From assembly GCA_001949185.1 (NCBI GenBank), contig BDGG01000006.1, forward strand, positions 2,188,463 through 2,252,462: a stretch of DNA of 64,000 nt, written 5' to 3'. This DNA comes from Ramazzottius varieornatus (Eukaryota; Tardigrada; Eutardigrada; Parachela; Ramazzottiidae). The notes beneath the pieces were generated by a model, which ran no database searches, was not told the DNA's origin, and saw only the letters and a list, made by a program, of their open reading frames with translations. This document shows positions 1 to 15,300 of this stretch, in pieces; position 1 is the stretch's first letter, and each line of letters opens with the position of its first letter. Position numbers and translations under genes: made by a program.

Positions 1-162
1 TGTGCAGCCGTATTTCGTGATTTCGTCTTTCTTCGGATTCGGAAAAACCAGCCGAGTCACGAGTCATAGCTCGTGCGGAGATATCTTCAGTTGATATGTA
101 ATAATGATCACGGAGCCAAAACACTTGTTAGAGGTTACAGTATCATTTCTGTACTGTTCCAG

Positions 163-344
163 GTGAAATGGCTCCTCGGCGAAAAAGGCAGGTCAACTCA
201 TCGTCCATCGAAGCTCCTGAGTTAGGCAGTACCGAGGCGATGGACAAGAAAGGTGCGGTGCCTGAAGTTGACACTTCGAATGAGGTGAAAGATTCTCCGG
301 GCGAGGATGTCGATGACGACGTGGTCGATTTTGACGCACAGTAA
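163..344 (+). CDS. 3'-terminal coding exon of an unidentified gene (5' part outside the window)
   Basis: A pyrimidine-rich stretch ending in CAG at 160-162 looks like a splice acceptor. It is followed by an open frame that enters with two bases of a split codon, reads GEMAPRRKRQ-like basic residues, then a Ser/Thr- and acid-rich tail ending DDDVVDFDAQ and a TAA stop at 342-344. An AATAAA signal follows at once (346-351). The basic-to-acidic tail and adjacent poly(A) signal suggest the C-terminus of a real gene read left to right from before base 1. The family is not recognisable from this tail. The first codon is completed by the previous exon, so its residue is uncertain. An alternative is a chance frame of about 60 codons. 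Confidence 0.5.
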
Positions 345-345
345 A

Positions 346-351
346 AATAAA
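346..351 (+). terminator. AATAAA poly(A) signal after the partial gene
   Basis: AATAAA lies two bases after the TAA stop of the terminal exon at 163-344. It is the canonical cleavage/polyadenylation hexamer, and its position supports that exon being the gene end. Confidence 0.45.
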
Positions 352-3300
352 TGGGAGAGCTGACTTCCTCTTTGATATGTTGCAATATTGCTTGGCCGAT
401 GGTCATTTTGCGCACACTGATTTTTTCGATGCATAGTGCCGCGAAAGTTGGGTGCTGCATGTATACCGAGTCTGATATAAAACTCGTCAATAAAATATTG
501 TGAAAGGGCCTGGGCGAGGCACTGTGCCTCCTTGATGACCCTAAAGGTGGCGCTAGTGGCGAATTGTGAAGATCCAGTAAGTTGCACTGGACAGTAGACC
601 GAAACCAGCTGAAGTCTTGGCTAGACTGGTGCTGAATGCGAGATCAGTTTTCTCATATTCTGAGATGAGGACAGTCAGGCTGCAGCAAAAGGCGTAGCGG
701 GAAGGACAACTGTATGCGCTTTACCCCCTTTGCAGTCGGTGATATAGGAGATATGCCAAAGGATATAATTACCGCCCGATGCTGTTCCGTCGAATTGTTA
801 TCATTGGCCAATGTTGGCCGCTGGCTGTGAAATTCCGATTCATTTTTGTGTTTGGAGTTAATGACATCGTTTGCGCTCCTATTTTCTCGGGACACCTTTG
901 CTTGCCTACACCAATGTGCGCATGTATTCCCCGTTGTTTCACGCCTTCTGTTCATTTTAGCAGAGAATAAAAGAAGGCCTGTCAAAATGCTTTGCGTATG
1001 TTTGCAAGCTGGTAATTAATCTGACTAAATTGGTCATTGTTCTCGTCCAGAGTAGCAAGCGAGGCTTCCAGTTCCCACAAACAAGCCCACACTTTGTTTG
1101 CTTATTATCCCTACAAGTAGCCACCACCACCCATGGACACCAGAAGAAAAGGTGCAAAAATAATGGCCGATAATTTCAAGCAGAGATTAATTGTATAATG
1201 GATACGGAACTGAGGTTGGTCAAGTGGGTTGGCAACACTGACGACCATTCTTCATCGGACTGTCTACACACGCAATTGGAGTGTTTCTGGGAACCAAACA
1301 ATCTGCTTTCAACGGCAGCCAGAGCGCCACCTATAAAAAAACCGATCTATCGCCGTTCCATCAGTTTTTTTCTTTCACCTCAAGATGAATATAACTGCGC
1401 AATCGTAGAACAAGGAAAAGGGGGTTTTTACTCAGTAATTTTGCGAACTGTTTCACAGTATTTGATAATGGTTCGGTACAGGAGTATGCCTGCTTCTCGA
1501 TGGATCTCGAACTCGTTTGCCGTTTTGCAACAATTTGTTATTGCCACTTTGTCGGAAATTGGATGATCGATATTGTGTAATCTCGTAGACAGCGGCCATA
1601 ACATCTGATACAGTGTCCAGCCAGATACGGGACGATGAGCCGGACAGCAAAGTCAGCCAAATGCTCGTTTAGCAACATCGAGGCAGAAGTCAATACGAAG
1701 AATGGCAACAACAACATCCGCTGCTTCTGCCTTATGGCCCATAACTGTTCAACTGGACAGTGCAGCTAATTTTGTGATTAATCTATTCAATCGCCATTAG
1801 ACTGTTCAAACTTGGCACGACAAAGAAAAGAGACTCGTATTATGGCATGTCGGCATTTGCTGGAGCAAAGCGGCCTCCACAAATCGGAAATTACGTCCAC
1901 CATGCATAATACACTTGGTAGTCTGCCGGCCAGTTTTATCCCGGACGTGAACGAAGGCGGCCAACGGCTCATCTTCCCCAATACCGAGAGACGAGCTGGG
2001 GAGATAAAATACCGGATGGAGGGATAAAGTTTCGCACCGCACGTGTCCAGTGGTCGACAGTTGGTCACAAGATCCAGCTCAACGCTCCGCTGAGCTTGAT
2101 ATTAGCCATGTTCCCAGGATCCCAATAAAATGTAATTGAGTCATGAAATCTTCTTCCCTTTCCACTCCAAATAAATTCGATCTCCACAATTCAAACAAGG
2201 GTAACCCGAAAGAAGAACGAAATGCGGACCAGCAACCCGGAATCGGAAGTCTTCAGGAATGAGTTTGTTCCTCTCCGAAAATATACCGAATCTCTCTTTG
2301 CAAGTCGATCCTATAAGCTACGTCCGAATTTGTAGCGCTATTCTGCTGTTCGAATTTTCTTGAAATACTGGTTTGAAATTTTGTAATACAGAAAGTTTTG
2401 CACTGGTGCGACTCAGTGTGATCTGGACATTGCAGGGATAAGTCTCCCATATTGTGTAGAAGAGATGTCCGATATGGCATCCATTTTGCACATCATTCAA
2501 TATTGCGGTTGGGATTAAACGAGTCTATGGGGATTAATCAGAAGCCTATAATAATCACGTTGTGTCCCTAAGCCGGATTTTACTTTTGCTGGACAAAGCC
2601 GGTTCTTCGCAAAGCGTTGCCTGATGTAAAGCGAGGTTAGCACCTTTGTCCACGCTTGGCTTCTGTGCCATTGGAGGAAGCTAATTCAACGATAAATATC
2701 GCTAACTGCCATCTGCGAAGTTTGACCAAGCACAGGGCTCAATCTTCACAGTTTTCACAAAATGACCACATCAATCCTTTATCGGACTTTTGAGCACAAC
2801 ACCATCAAGGGCTCTCATGTGTCCATTACAAACGGGTGCAATCTGCCAGAAGCCATCGCGCCTTGTGATTTAGTGCTTCCTTCAAGATGTGTAAAGACGT
2901 CCATCCGGATGGTTGGTTGCTGACGCTGACCACCACTGGGAGAACGTCAAAAGCAAAAGTGCCCTATCGAAAACCACTTGGGTTTCTAGTTGAGGTGGCC
3001 GTTTTGTTGCCAAGTGTCGGACGATGTTCGAGCAGTTCGAGACAGGACTGACTGGTGCAATCAGTACCATGAGTCGACATCCAAGAGCTGTCCAGAGGCC
3101 TTTCTTGTTCGGTGGACGTTCTTGCTACTCGCGCAGTAAAGCCAGAAAAATTTCAGGCTCCTAAATGCAAGTGTCCGATTATTTTTCCGTACTTTTCTAC
3201 CTTGTTTAAAAACTAATCGTCCTGAACACCTCCGTTAGAAGCTGTGTCTTGAGACTGTCGTACGTTTATGAAGCGGCACAGGCACCAATAGCCCCTGGTT

Positions 3301-6300
3301 CACGTAAATATCTCGCTTTGCTACAAGTTATCAGATACTGTAACAGCCGGACACTCAACAGTCTGGAAAAACGTTTCCTGTTTGCGCACTGAAAAAGGTA
3401 GTGGTATAGGGAGCAGGCTGGTCTTCTCGTACAGCACAGCACAGCACGTCCCCCATGCAACCCTGAAGTAATGTCAAGATTTCTCCTGTGTCAATAAAGT
3501 TTTCAGGGTCAACGTTGCACTTTAGACTTTGGTTAACAATCGATACTGACTCGCTCAAGACATTCTTTGAATACTGGCTCGCGATTATGACAGTTCGATT
3601 GTGAATGTGGTCAGCGCTATTTTGTCTGCTTTTCCTGCACGTGAGCAAAGATTGATTTTACATTGCCTGCCTTCTTATCAACCTTTACCTGATGAAACGT
3701 CTCCTCGATAGCGAAGGCACGAAAGTAAAAGCTGCCTTAAAACTTGTCAAAAGGCTCTTACGCAAAGCTTTGTCCGGTTCTTCAAAAGGTGTGGACAAAT
3801 GTTTTCCTTGAGTGTTACCTGCGCAAAATCTCGCTCGGCTGTGTTGACATAGCGGACCGGAAGACTCACGTCACGCATTATCAAGCCGTCATAACAATTT
3901 TGCTTGTGAGGTCGGCTGTTTGTATTTTAATGGCCGCTTTTACAAAAAACACCGGCCACCGTTTAATGGACCACAACAAGCGGCAGCGGGCTGTGGCGGC
4001 TAACCTCTCCGTCGCTCGCCGAACTTTTTTCACTATTTATACAAGTTCGTAACAGCTCGCTAGGTTTACGAATCCTTCGTAACTCAAGTGGATCACATTG
4101 TTTTCCTACCGCCTTCAAACACACCGAGGAAAATCCACAGGAAAATAGCGTGAACAGAACCGAAGACACCATGGCCAATCAAGTCTGTCAATCAAGCGCG
4201 GTAGACCGACTACTTCGAAGTCCAGCGGTCCGGAGAGACGCCGCAGTAAGGAGAGAACAAGACAGGACAACGTGGTTTATCAATCAAGTTCCTCAATCAG
4301 CTCATCCGAGTCCATCTGCGTCAGCGATCGATTTTAAATGGAGTCTGTATAGCGACCAATCGAAGGAAGGGCGACAGGCGATACGCAATGTTAATTGGCT
4401 ACCAGGTGTCCGAGTTGGGCCAGTGGGTGGGGCTTGCTTGCGGTGAGTGCGGCAAGCAGTAATGGACAAAGCGCGTGAGACAGGACAAAAACACAACAGC
4501 AGTTGTGCGTTCCCATCGTTTGATCCTCAGCCCTCCGTACTGCCACTTCCTGCGGTTACAACTCTTTTCTCGCACTTTTCCCTCTCGAAAATTATTCTTG
4601 CCGACAACAGTCAGGGTGCAGATGTCGATGTGACTTTCCCAATTGACTTTCTAATCCAGGAGTGGGATATTTTTCCAGCTTAAGCCAATCTTCCCTACGT
4701 ACCTTCCTCAACTTTCCATCTCTTGTTCTTCAACTCGGATCTTCCCCACGGATCATCGTGAATCTTCGCCGGATTCCATCCCTTTCTCCCCAAAGCCTGC
4801 TTTACGTAACTCCGGACGTGTCCGTTCGACAAAGCTATCCAGTCCTGGAATATCTTTCAGGAACGAATGTGAGGTAAGGCTTGAGAGCAACTATTCGTGG
4901 ATAGAGTTTCTCGTTGTCTTTTCCTGGATTCCTGTATCGGACTTGAGTGACGGAGATGTGCAGCCCAGCTGTGAGGTTTTAAGATAGTAGTGTCGGGGTG
5001 GTGGATGGTCAAGTTTGAAGTTGATGGCTGGTCATGTCGTTTACGGCGAGTGAGAAAGGTAAATAGCGCACTCTTGAGGTTATTACTGACAAGTGCCTTC
5101 CTTTTCTGCAACGTTGGACGCTCTAGCTTGGCTTCCTCGCAATGTCTTCTTTCACTCGTCCTGTTTACACAATGTTTACTTGCAGATGCGCTTTCACGGC
5201 TGTTTGGTCAAGCTCAAGACCAATATCGTTAAAGCAGTATCGTCGCCTTTACCTCATGTCTTTCAGATTTCCGCGGTCAACGCATAAACCCTTGGTGGGA
5301 AAAACAGACAACTTGTCGTCGTATCCCATTTCTAGCGGTAGACGTAGAAAAAACTCGGTACTCGTCAGTGAATTCCAACAGCTACAAATTTATTTGGAAC
5401 TCTAGTAATTATTTCCACGCGATTCGAACCAAATTCGGCATATTGCCAGACTCTGAATCTGAAATGAAAGCGGTTAGTGTTTTCTTCGGGTGTCCCATTA
5501 CGTAAATCCACTTCAGATAATCTATCGGTGATTAAATGGGGTACTTCAGGGAGGAACACTTGATATCGCTCATACTTTTGAAGCTGGATAGGGACATGTG
5601 GAACCTTGAAGGATTGCATTCTGTGGAAGTTTCATGAGCTGTCGACCCTTACCAGCATGAAGTTCTGGAAGAATTTATGGGTTGCGTTGGACCGGAAACA
5701 ATTTTCATGTGAGCGTAATGACGGCTCGTGTGTTATATTGTTTGCGTTTAGTCATTTTTCTACGGACGAACCCTTCGATAATCGATCCATTGAGTAAAGA
5801 ACATTGGGGCTATTTACTTGGTGTAATATTTGCTAAATTATATTCCGTGTTTAAAATCATCATCTGTTGCGAGGATTTCCGCATGGTTTTACAGCGTCGA
5901 TATTCTGTTTGTGTGGCGCACATAGAGAACAGCTTTGGACGCTGGCTGTAGGTGTTTGTGCGTATTCAGGAACCAGAGTCCTTTTCCATGTTCAAAGTAT
6001 AGCCCCGATGAAGGACTTCGAACGAGGATCTGGTTCGCGACCCGTAGGTAGAACGTCAATACGACGCAATAGTAATCTCGATAAAAAGAAGCCCTAGGTA
6101 AGGCACCGGATTTGCGGATCAGTCAATGATAGCGGGCTCAAGTGAATCAAATGGATTTTCCGGCTATATTCACAGATGGAATTGTCCGTGATGCGCAGTT
6201 GTGGTTTCACGTTCGACGACTTAAACCGTTCAAATATGCTCGATTGTTTGCCCTGTGAAGGTGATATGCACCGACTGTCAGTCAAGCAAAAACCAACCTA

Positions 6301-9300
6301 CAAATATCGAACAGCCCCTGCGTATTTTCCTTTGAGCTGAACAGTTCACGTGAAATTGCTCGTTCTTCCCCTACCATTTTTCTACGAAGTCTTCATACAA
6401 TTGCCTACTTTTGAAATACTCGATAACACTCAAGCCACGTTTAGTGGAGTTCGGTATCGAAAGAAAAATTTTTTTTGGGTCCATGTTCCCGTGATTATGG
6501 ATGACAAGAGGGTTTTCCGCTTTTTTTGCTTTCAAGGAAGACCATGGTCCCACCTGGACTTTTCATGGCGGTCATATGCAGACCATGGCTTGCGCCGTAA
6601 CATCTATCGTCTGACATTCTTTCAAAATCTTTTTACGATGTCTAATTGAGCAATAGCGGTGCGGTCCTCTTGAAGCTTCCCTTTGTCACTGCTTGCTCAT
6701 TAACATCACACAAAGCGACGACAGCAGGTTGCGGTGATCCCCCAAGCTTTGGTTTATGTAACCACTCATGTCTCCCCTTATTGTTCCTCAGAGAATGGTA
6801 TGTCGTAATGGCCCAAACGATTGGTGTTTTCTTTGGCATCCCAAAGCCCTCGAAAGAAGCACAGATGAGCTCATCAGCGTGTTACTCTTTTGTGAATGAA
6901 GAAACAGCGCAAGAAGCGAAGAAATTTGTGCTGACCACACCTTGCTGTCGTCTATCCTCTTCGCCAGCCTTTTGTCTTATTCAATCGAGCAGGATTTATC
7001 GCGCTGTCTCGTCGACGGTCCCGTAGTCTTTTACTGCCGGTAAATCTATCAAGACGAGTGGAATTTATGACCATCTTGAGCCTCAATCAGCTTTGAAGAA
7101 CCCTTTTATTGTCTCGCGACAGCCTGTTGTCGGTGAGCAAACAGTTCGCACGAGGTTCGTTTCTAGGGCCATCAAAATTTCGCAACAAATACCGGGAAAA
7201 GCAGGCGACAACAGTGGGAGGTCCGAAGGTTCAAAAAATCAAGCTGAGGGATGATAAGAATGAATGAAGTCATGAGGTGCTCTTTTATGGTTCGGTTGAG
7301 CGATAAAGAGTTTGAAAAAGACTGTCCATTAAAAGTTCATCCATTATGTGGGCAGCTGAATCAGCGGTTAAATCACGGGCAAATGGGCAAAGATAGGCCG
7401 GTAAGAGGCAGAAGTGCGAAGAAGAGGCCGTAAAGTTGATTGATGAGGCGGATGGACTTGAGAAGCTTTGTCAAGCCTGCGCGTTTAAAACCATTTAGCC
7501 CATCCACCATCTTCACGCTACAAATTCCTGACCGGCGCAATCTGGCAGGGATTATAATGGATGAAATAACGGGTCGTTCTCTTAGTTCTGTTCGCTACAA
7601 AATGACAGTCATTGGATATCCCTTCCACGCACCGTAGACTTTGAAGTGCGAGATAAGGTGGACATTTGTGGACGCCTTCCCTTGACAGCTGCAAAATGTT
7701 ATCTGAGGGCTTTCTTTTGTCATCCTCTTTAGCATTTGATCACTTTGCCTTGTTGGCTGGGCCTTTCGCTCTTTTCCATTGTTGGTGATCTGTCAGCGGG
7801 ACCGCTGGCGGGATGACCATCAAGCTGTAAGCAGGACGTATCGCTCTATGGGTTTAGCATCTAAATGAACTGTCATATCCCTCCCCTGCTAGCCATCGCA
7901 CCTGGCTATCAAAAACCTTGCCAGCCTACCGTGAAATAAAGGCGCCGATCATTGCGGTAGAAAATCAGGTTGGCAAGACTCCACCATATAGAACCAAGGC
8001 GCGATCTTTTAATTCAGCATCTCTCGTAGAATATTGTCCCTGTAGATCCTCCTCCTGTTCGATAACCGGAGAAAGACTTCTCATGCAGGGCAAAACTACA
8101 CTGTGGGGATCATCTTAGGGTGTGGCGAGAAAGGAAAAGCGTGTGCGGGTCCCTTCTTATTTTCCGTCGTCTGTCTTACAGTACACATGAGATGCAACTA
8201 CGTCTTCGCGTCCTGCTTTATTTCAAGTCTCAGAGAAGAGCTCGACCACAATTCAGAAAAAGCTACATAGAAAATGTTAGCTTATAGTATCTCACTTGCA
8301 TAGTATCTGGTTTGCATTACGAAATCACCATTGCATCTGTGTACCTTCCCTGCTCATGTCGGCACAGCTACTGCCCAGCTTCTGCCCAGCTAATGAGCCA
8401 CCTGAAAGCTGCTAAGGCTGTGGTCAGTGCCGCTTGGAGTGGAGGTATTAAAACCGGGGTAATATTTATGGCGATTACCAACCGTTGAGCAGATTAGCTC
8501 CATATGATATGCCCGTATGTGTACCTGGCCTAATGGCTAAGCAGCCATCGGGCCAGCTTATCGTAATTAAAGGGCCTCACAGCGCTTCGGACATCTCCTC
8601 TATCCTTCCTCCATTACCACCACTTCAGATTTCCCCTCAATCTGCCACTTTTTACGCGGTCCAGGTACATCACAAGAGGTCATTCCTCGCTTGGCTGAGT
8701 ATGAGCTGTACCCAGCTGTACATAGTGGCGCCTCTGTTCCGCCATTCGAAATACCGTAGAATAATGTTGAAATTAATCCGGCAAACAACTTACAGCCGCT
8801 AGCACAAACTCAGACTTTGAGAGTAATTTTTCGATCAAAAACTCTGCGTATAAGTTCATTCGGGAAATCGTGAAATATCCTGGGTCGGAGAAAGCAACAG
8901 GGAAACCGGTCTCGTGCGAGCAATGCTGTACTTGACCATCTGTTTTCACTTTACATAGATCACTGTCCGACTTTCGAGCGCGTAATCAATCTGCATTTCA
9001 ACAAGAAGCACCACTGGTCACTGTCACTTTCACAAATCTAAATTGGGTTAAATTTCGCGGCAGTAATGAATTTCAGAAATCAAGAAGTGCGTCTGGCTAC
9101 TGGTCAGTTGGGTGAAAGAAGAGGAGGGGTGTTATTGGCGTATTTCTAATTTAGTTGCATGTGGTGGAATTGGTTAGCTAGCGTGGTTTGAGTAACGTTA
9201 CTCCTGTATCTGGCTTCAGTTACGCCGATGCGGAAGCCTGTGCTGTATCGTCTCGTGTTTATCTCAAGTGACGAGTGAAGCTATCGAATGTAAAATGGAT

Positions 9301-12300
9301 GATGTTATTGACGAATATGCCCTATAGAGCTGCTTTGATTAGTTGACCCGATATGTTGACAAGACGCGCGGCGTGAAGAAGACGAGCATAGCGCATAAGC
9401 GCAATGTGTAACCCAATCAGTTCCTTTCCGCCTTTTTACCAATGCTCGAACATGTCTTTCCTCTTTACACATATCCGAGACACCGCACTCGAGCGACGAT
9501 TTTCGCACGAAAGCTGACACAGATAACCCGTGAAAATAAGTCATGCTGGAGGTCGTTGTTGTGAAAGACGAGATGCCATTTTTCGCATTTTCTGACATTT
9601 TTCTACGCTTGCTCCGAGGAAGAAGAATGCGTCAATGCCACGAACGACTCTGAACCTTGGGTCAGTTTGCTCAACACAGTATAAGAGGCCCCTCGCCATG
9701 TTTGCCATACCTCTTGACGAGTATACAAGCCATAGCTAGCGATCTGCCACTTGAACGTGCTTCCGTTCCTACAATAAGATTACGCCAAGTGCCAAGTGGC
9801 GACTTTTTGGACAGGCCGCACATCACATATAAAGAAGCCAACGTGTACACAACATCTCGAGCAAAGTCCCCAGTAGCCTCTCGTCAATGCTTCGAATTGA
9901 TTAATTGCCACTTTGTCATCCACCTCACCAATCTGCGGCTGACGTGTGGTAAGAGACTCGCTCGCCGTAGCACTTTTGGTGAACACAATACCTTTCTTTC
10001 AGAAAAAAAAGTCCCAAATCAGTTCTGCAAACTTTATCAGTTTTTTGTGTTACGAACGTCGAAGGCTCGATCGCCTGCTCGATAGCTTTTCAATCGAACA
10101 AGGAAGTAGTGTGTAAATTTACAGCAGATGTAGATCAGTCAATCAAGTGTGAATTTCTGAATGGCTGTAAGGAGTTAAGAAGGGGCGGATGTTTTGGGAT
10201 TGAAACGTGATCGAAAATCGGGCATTCTTCGCGGTCGCCACAGTTGCATATCAACACCATTTAATCACGGTGCTACAAGGCTGTTTAAACTTTAAACATA
10301 TGGTAACGAGGCGCTGGCCGACAAGTTTATAATTGCATTGTTCCACAAATAGCGGCCATCAGATCAGAATGCTTCATCAGGCGATACAAGAAGGGTCGGT
10401 CAGTAACGGAGACTGAAGGCGTCAAAAGTGAGCACGCAAGGATGATGAATTGCTTGACATGTTTGGTCGATCGACGATAACTGGAATTGGTCAAACGGGA
10501 AGAGACAGTGGCCGGCCACTGGTTATTTTCGTCAGAGCGATCCGTGCAGCGTCTTGCGCTACAAGCTTTGCATATTATCCATTTAAGTAGACAGTGGACA
10601 TTATCAGATCTAAGGATGAATGCGGCCACGGGCCATTTATTATTGATTAGAGCAAGAAGGGAACGGGAAACAGTTGGCCCTTTTGACAGCTGGAAAGGAA
10701 AAGGGAAGAAGGAAACGGGATAACTTGTCAGCCTTCCTTCCTCGAAATAGGAAAATGGAAATCAGGCGCTCGCTGGTCTTCACTCAGCTGGACCAAAGAC
10801 TCTTGTGGTCACTTCCCACGGGACCAGGATAAACTGAATTCGATACTGACCGGCGAACCATTCGACAGGCCGCGTGCTTCCCCTCACTCCTGTTCAGAGC
10901 TTCAATGTCTACTAAATTCGACAACATCGTAGAAAAATAATAGTTTTGATCGCGGGAATGATAAAATGGTGCATGGCGTTCCACAAGACCAAATTCTTCA
11001 GGGTCTAGTCTGTCAAACAAAGGCAACCAGGAAGTTTTTGGACTTGATCTGCTGCCAATTCGCCGGAACTTTCTCGCTCCTCAACAAGGGACAGGGGAAG
11101 ACCAGACACATTAGATCCATTCTGGATGGTGCGGTACATTGGCCGGTGTAGCATCCCTCGGAGGTTTGTCTTCTGGTGACTTGGCCATCTTTGGATCCAC
11201 TCCAGGACATCTGTCTTAGCCTCCGCTGTGCGGCCACAGGAGTGCGCGACCCAGGGTGCTTCCGTAAGGGATTGAGCGTCGAGGCTGGTCAATTATCGCG
11301 TCGGGGACTAGTGACTGGGCCTATTGTCGTCCTATCCACTTCCCCACCCCTAGCACCCACGCTGTGTTGCCATTATGGGAAATTGCTGACAAAAACATAG
11401 CAAACCTCATTGGAGCCTCAATGGATGAAAAGTCCGCAGCTGACCACTGAAGCTGGTAATTAACACTCCCTGTACAATTAACAGCTTTGTCAATGCACTG
11501 AATGGCAAATGCCATTGCAATATGGCGCGGAAATTGAATTCGCCAATTTACCCGTATCTAATAATATTCAGAAATATTAGCTAGAGCCAACTGCATCGCG
11601 CGGAAAAACGAACCGTAACAGTGGAAATATCCAACAAAAAATATCTGGGTTGTACTGTGTATTCGGAATTTTTTTCTTGTGCGTCGTAAATTATTGAAAT
11701 TTAATTAATGAATTCGGAAGTAGCATAGTAAAGCGGGGAGGTCAGTTAGCGGAAGGCGACGCGGTCTTCTTTACGGTTTTATGGCTTGGTCGGGCCGACT
11801 ATTTATCGCTTTGGCACTTGTCTGATGGACTGTATCTACGTTTATATCTGCCCGAAATGAATTTATGGCGCAGGTAATAAATCAGAAAGGGCACAAACCT
11901 GCAGAATTTTAATGCTTGTCGCAAGTGTTTTTTTCTGGTGATTTGGATGGCCGTAATAAAGGTATACGACAGGTAGATGGGCCGATCTTGCTTACCTTCT
12001 CAAACTGGGCAGCTCATCAGACGGCCTGGTCATTTCTACACCCTAGGAAAAAGCAGCGAAAAGATATACTGGCGGTAGGTTATCATAAATTAACCTTGAC
12101 ATTTTGCTGCAACATCGTGGTTCACGTGCATGCGAACAAATCCTCCTACGCCATATCAATCAAACCACGTGCAGAGGGTCTTAGGTTCCCAGGCAAGGGG
12201 TAGCAGACCATTAACGACGATGTGGGTTCTTTAAAAAACCTCCGTACCTTGCTTCAAATATTCAGTATTGATCAGTATTAGGACGCTACGTTTTAGCGCA

Positions 12301-15300
12301 GAGTAGCCCACGTGGTACAGTGTACGTCGAGTATGAAGTAGAAGGAACATGCGTATCTCTGTATCGTGCTGTACGATATTCGAGTCTGGCAGATCGGCTT
12401 TCCTATGTCCATTTCCGTGTAGCTCGAATAATAAGCGAACTGAACGGAGGAGAGAAGGAAGCCTATTCCGGTTGTCTGTCTGTCCTGTCGAGCGTGTACT
12501 CTTTGACGGAGTTATCAACTGTGCAAACTTGACCAGCAGTAGCCAGCGCTGCTCTCGCTGTCAACTCCGTCACTACCAGTTTGTCTTACTTTCTTGTTGC
12601 GAATTCTTGCTGAGATATTTCAGCGCCGTCGCTTCACCAAGCTTTTAGTCTGACTTTCGCCCTTGCATTGATGTACCGGTTTATGCTCTGCAGGAAAGGA
12701 TTACCCCAACCACTGAGGAATTTTCAACGGGAGAAAAGTATAGCTGGAATTTCCTGTATCATCTTGCTTCCGGCTTAACCTTGAGCAGCTTTTGCCAGGT
12801 AAGCTCGAAATATTTTCCCAGCAGTCTTGTCTAGTGTTACCTTGCCAGATGATACAATGGAGTACTGCTCAATTTATGGATTCTAATGGATGCGAACATT
12901 ATTGATTGCAAAACGGGTCCATTGTGTCTTTGCAGCCATCGAATATTCAACAAGGAATCTCTCTTTCAAGTGTGTCAATCGGAGCGAATATTTACAAACG
13001 GTGAGTCTGGCAAATCTGGTAGATAGTAATCACCAGAGATTGTTTATGCGCGCCATCCACTTTGTGAAGGTCGGCAGTTTATTCTGGTGCACTTGTTATG
13101 CAAAACTGCCGTGTTCAGCCTTGTGGTGAATAATACCCGGCCTGCCTTTTGTCAAGAGCACTTTGCATGCACTTGCAGGCGCGATCATACTTTGCTTTTT
13201 TCCGTGTAACCAAAAACCACCGTATCGAACTACTGCCACAATGCGTTTGATGGGCAAAACAAGAGTGATGTAATGCCCATTTGCTGATGCAGAAGGCAAT
13301 GCTGGATAATTTTTCTGTGGAGGGCTAATCGAATAATGCATTTTAATGGAGTTATCCATGGCCATTGCGCCATCATGGTCGGGCCATATCGGCCTCATGT
13401 GTTGTGCAGGAAGTAAAATTTGCCGTAAGGGTCCTCTCTGCTTTCTTGTCGGGTCTACTTTGCATCGTTTTGTACCTCGTCGTCGATCGTTTCAGCTTTG
13501 TGCGCACCCACACAGCAAATAACGAGGGAAGAGTGTTTTCTCACAGCACACGCTTTTCTTTTTCGTGTGTTTGCGCAGGGCAACGGCAGCTTTTTTAAAA
13601 ATATTATCTCCGCACAAATTGACCAGATGTGCGAGCTGACACTGTCAAACAAGTTTTGGACACTTTAGTAATGAATTCGACTGCACCACATAAAGAAAGG
13701 CTAAAGGCACTTTAGCTTCTGCAACAGCCCCTCCGCTGTTGGCCTGGTCAAGATTGAGACATTTGATAAACGTCAGAAAATGGCGACGCTCAGAAATGTG
13801 ATCTGTTGAGGATATGAAGTGATCTTTCCGTTTCCCTGCTGATCGGTTAACAAACTGGTTGCCGGCCTGTCTGCCGATCAAAATGTCGCAAAATTTGTGT
13901 ATGATTCCACCATAATACTGCCAGTTTGCTACTGATACGCTTGCCAACGTTTTCTTAGTAGTAGGGTGTGCCCCTACCACCGCAGGTTAACACGACGGAC
14001 GCAAGTTGTAGGCTCAGCACCAACTTGCTAGTTTCTTGCGCCTGATGTCATACCAAGCTTTCTCATACCCGGGCTTTTAAAATTCCCTGTTTTCAAAACC
14101 GGTGGGTTGATCTCTGTGAAAGGAGCTGGCCTTGGGTGCAACTTTTCGAAGTCCGAATGATCGATATGGGGAAGATTTGAAGCTCATTACGAAGGTCGAG
14201 GTATCGTGATTGATCTTTCTTGGGATATTTGAGCTTTTCTCAGCGGACAGGCTACAGGAATCTCTCCAAGAGGGTGAGGAATGGTCAAGCAGGGGGAAAA
14301 TGAAAACGTGAGACGTGTAGGTGCTAGCCTGCGAAATGGCTTCTTCTTCAAGTTAGATGTGGATCAGCAGACAGAAAAGGGGAAAGAGGGGGAAAGATGA
14401 GCATGTCAAAAGTGTTCGGATTGTGACATGTCGGACAAGCTCGGAAGGCACATCATGCAACGATAACAACAGCTGTCTATGCTGGGAGAACTGGAGCATG
14501 GTCACCCTGCTTCTTGACCCTCCTTGTCTTTATCCCAGACTCTGCTGCATCTGTCTTCCTTCGAACAGAGATGTATTACATTTCAAAGCGTTTGGCGTGA
14601 AATGGATGGCGAAAGTGGACATGTCGAGCAGGGGAAGGTTCCAAGACGAATGATGATAAAGACACTTGTGAATTCGACTAATTAATACAACAGCGTTGAA
14701 CGAAACGAGCAGATTAGGTCTCTTGTTCATTCTACCGCTCTCATCCTTATCTCTTCTCCAGATGTTTATGAACAAGCAAAAGTTTGCGGTAATTGTCCTT
14801 TTTATTCATTCATAGCACTGTCATTTGACACACCTCTTCACTGTCCCGACCAAAACATTCTCCATTGAAGCTTCTCAGCTACCGAATTTCCCAAGCTGTT
14901 GATTGACCCCTTGGTCATTTTGAACAGGATGAACTCTTGCATGTCCTATTGCGTGACTTTGCTGTTGACGATGGTAACTGACTTTGCATCATCAGTGTGC
15001 TGAAAAGAGGCGTATGTGCGAAACGGACACAAGGACACAATCGGATATTTCGCGCATATGAAAATATGCCGGCTAGAATGTGGTTAATTGCCGATATTTC
15101 GCTGTTCACACGTCGCATGCATTCAGTGTATTCAACCCACTATTTACTAGCCGTTAGCTGAAGCCGGCCCTTCCTCCTCCTCACTCACAGTCTCACCATC
15201 AACAGCTTCCATATCACACCCACCTTTCCCCCAAGGCCAAAACAGACCTTCGTGTCAGTTACCGTCAAAAGTCTGCAAAAAATAACGCTCCCAATGGGAG

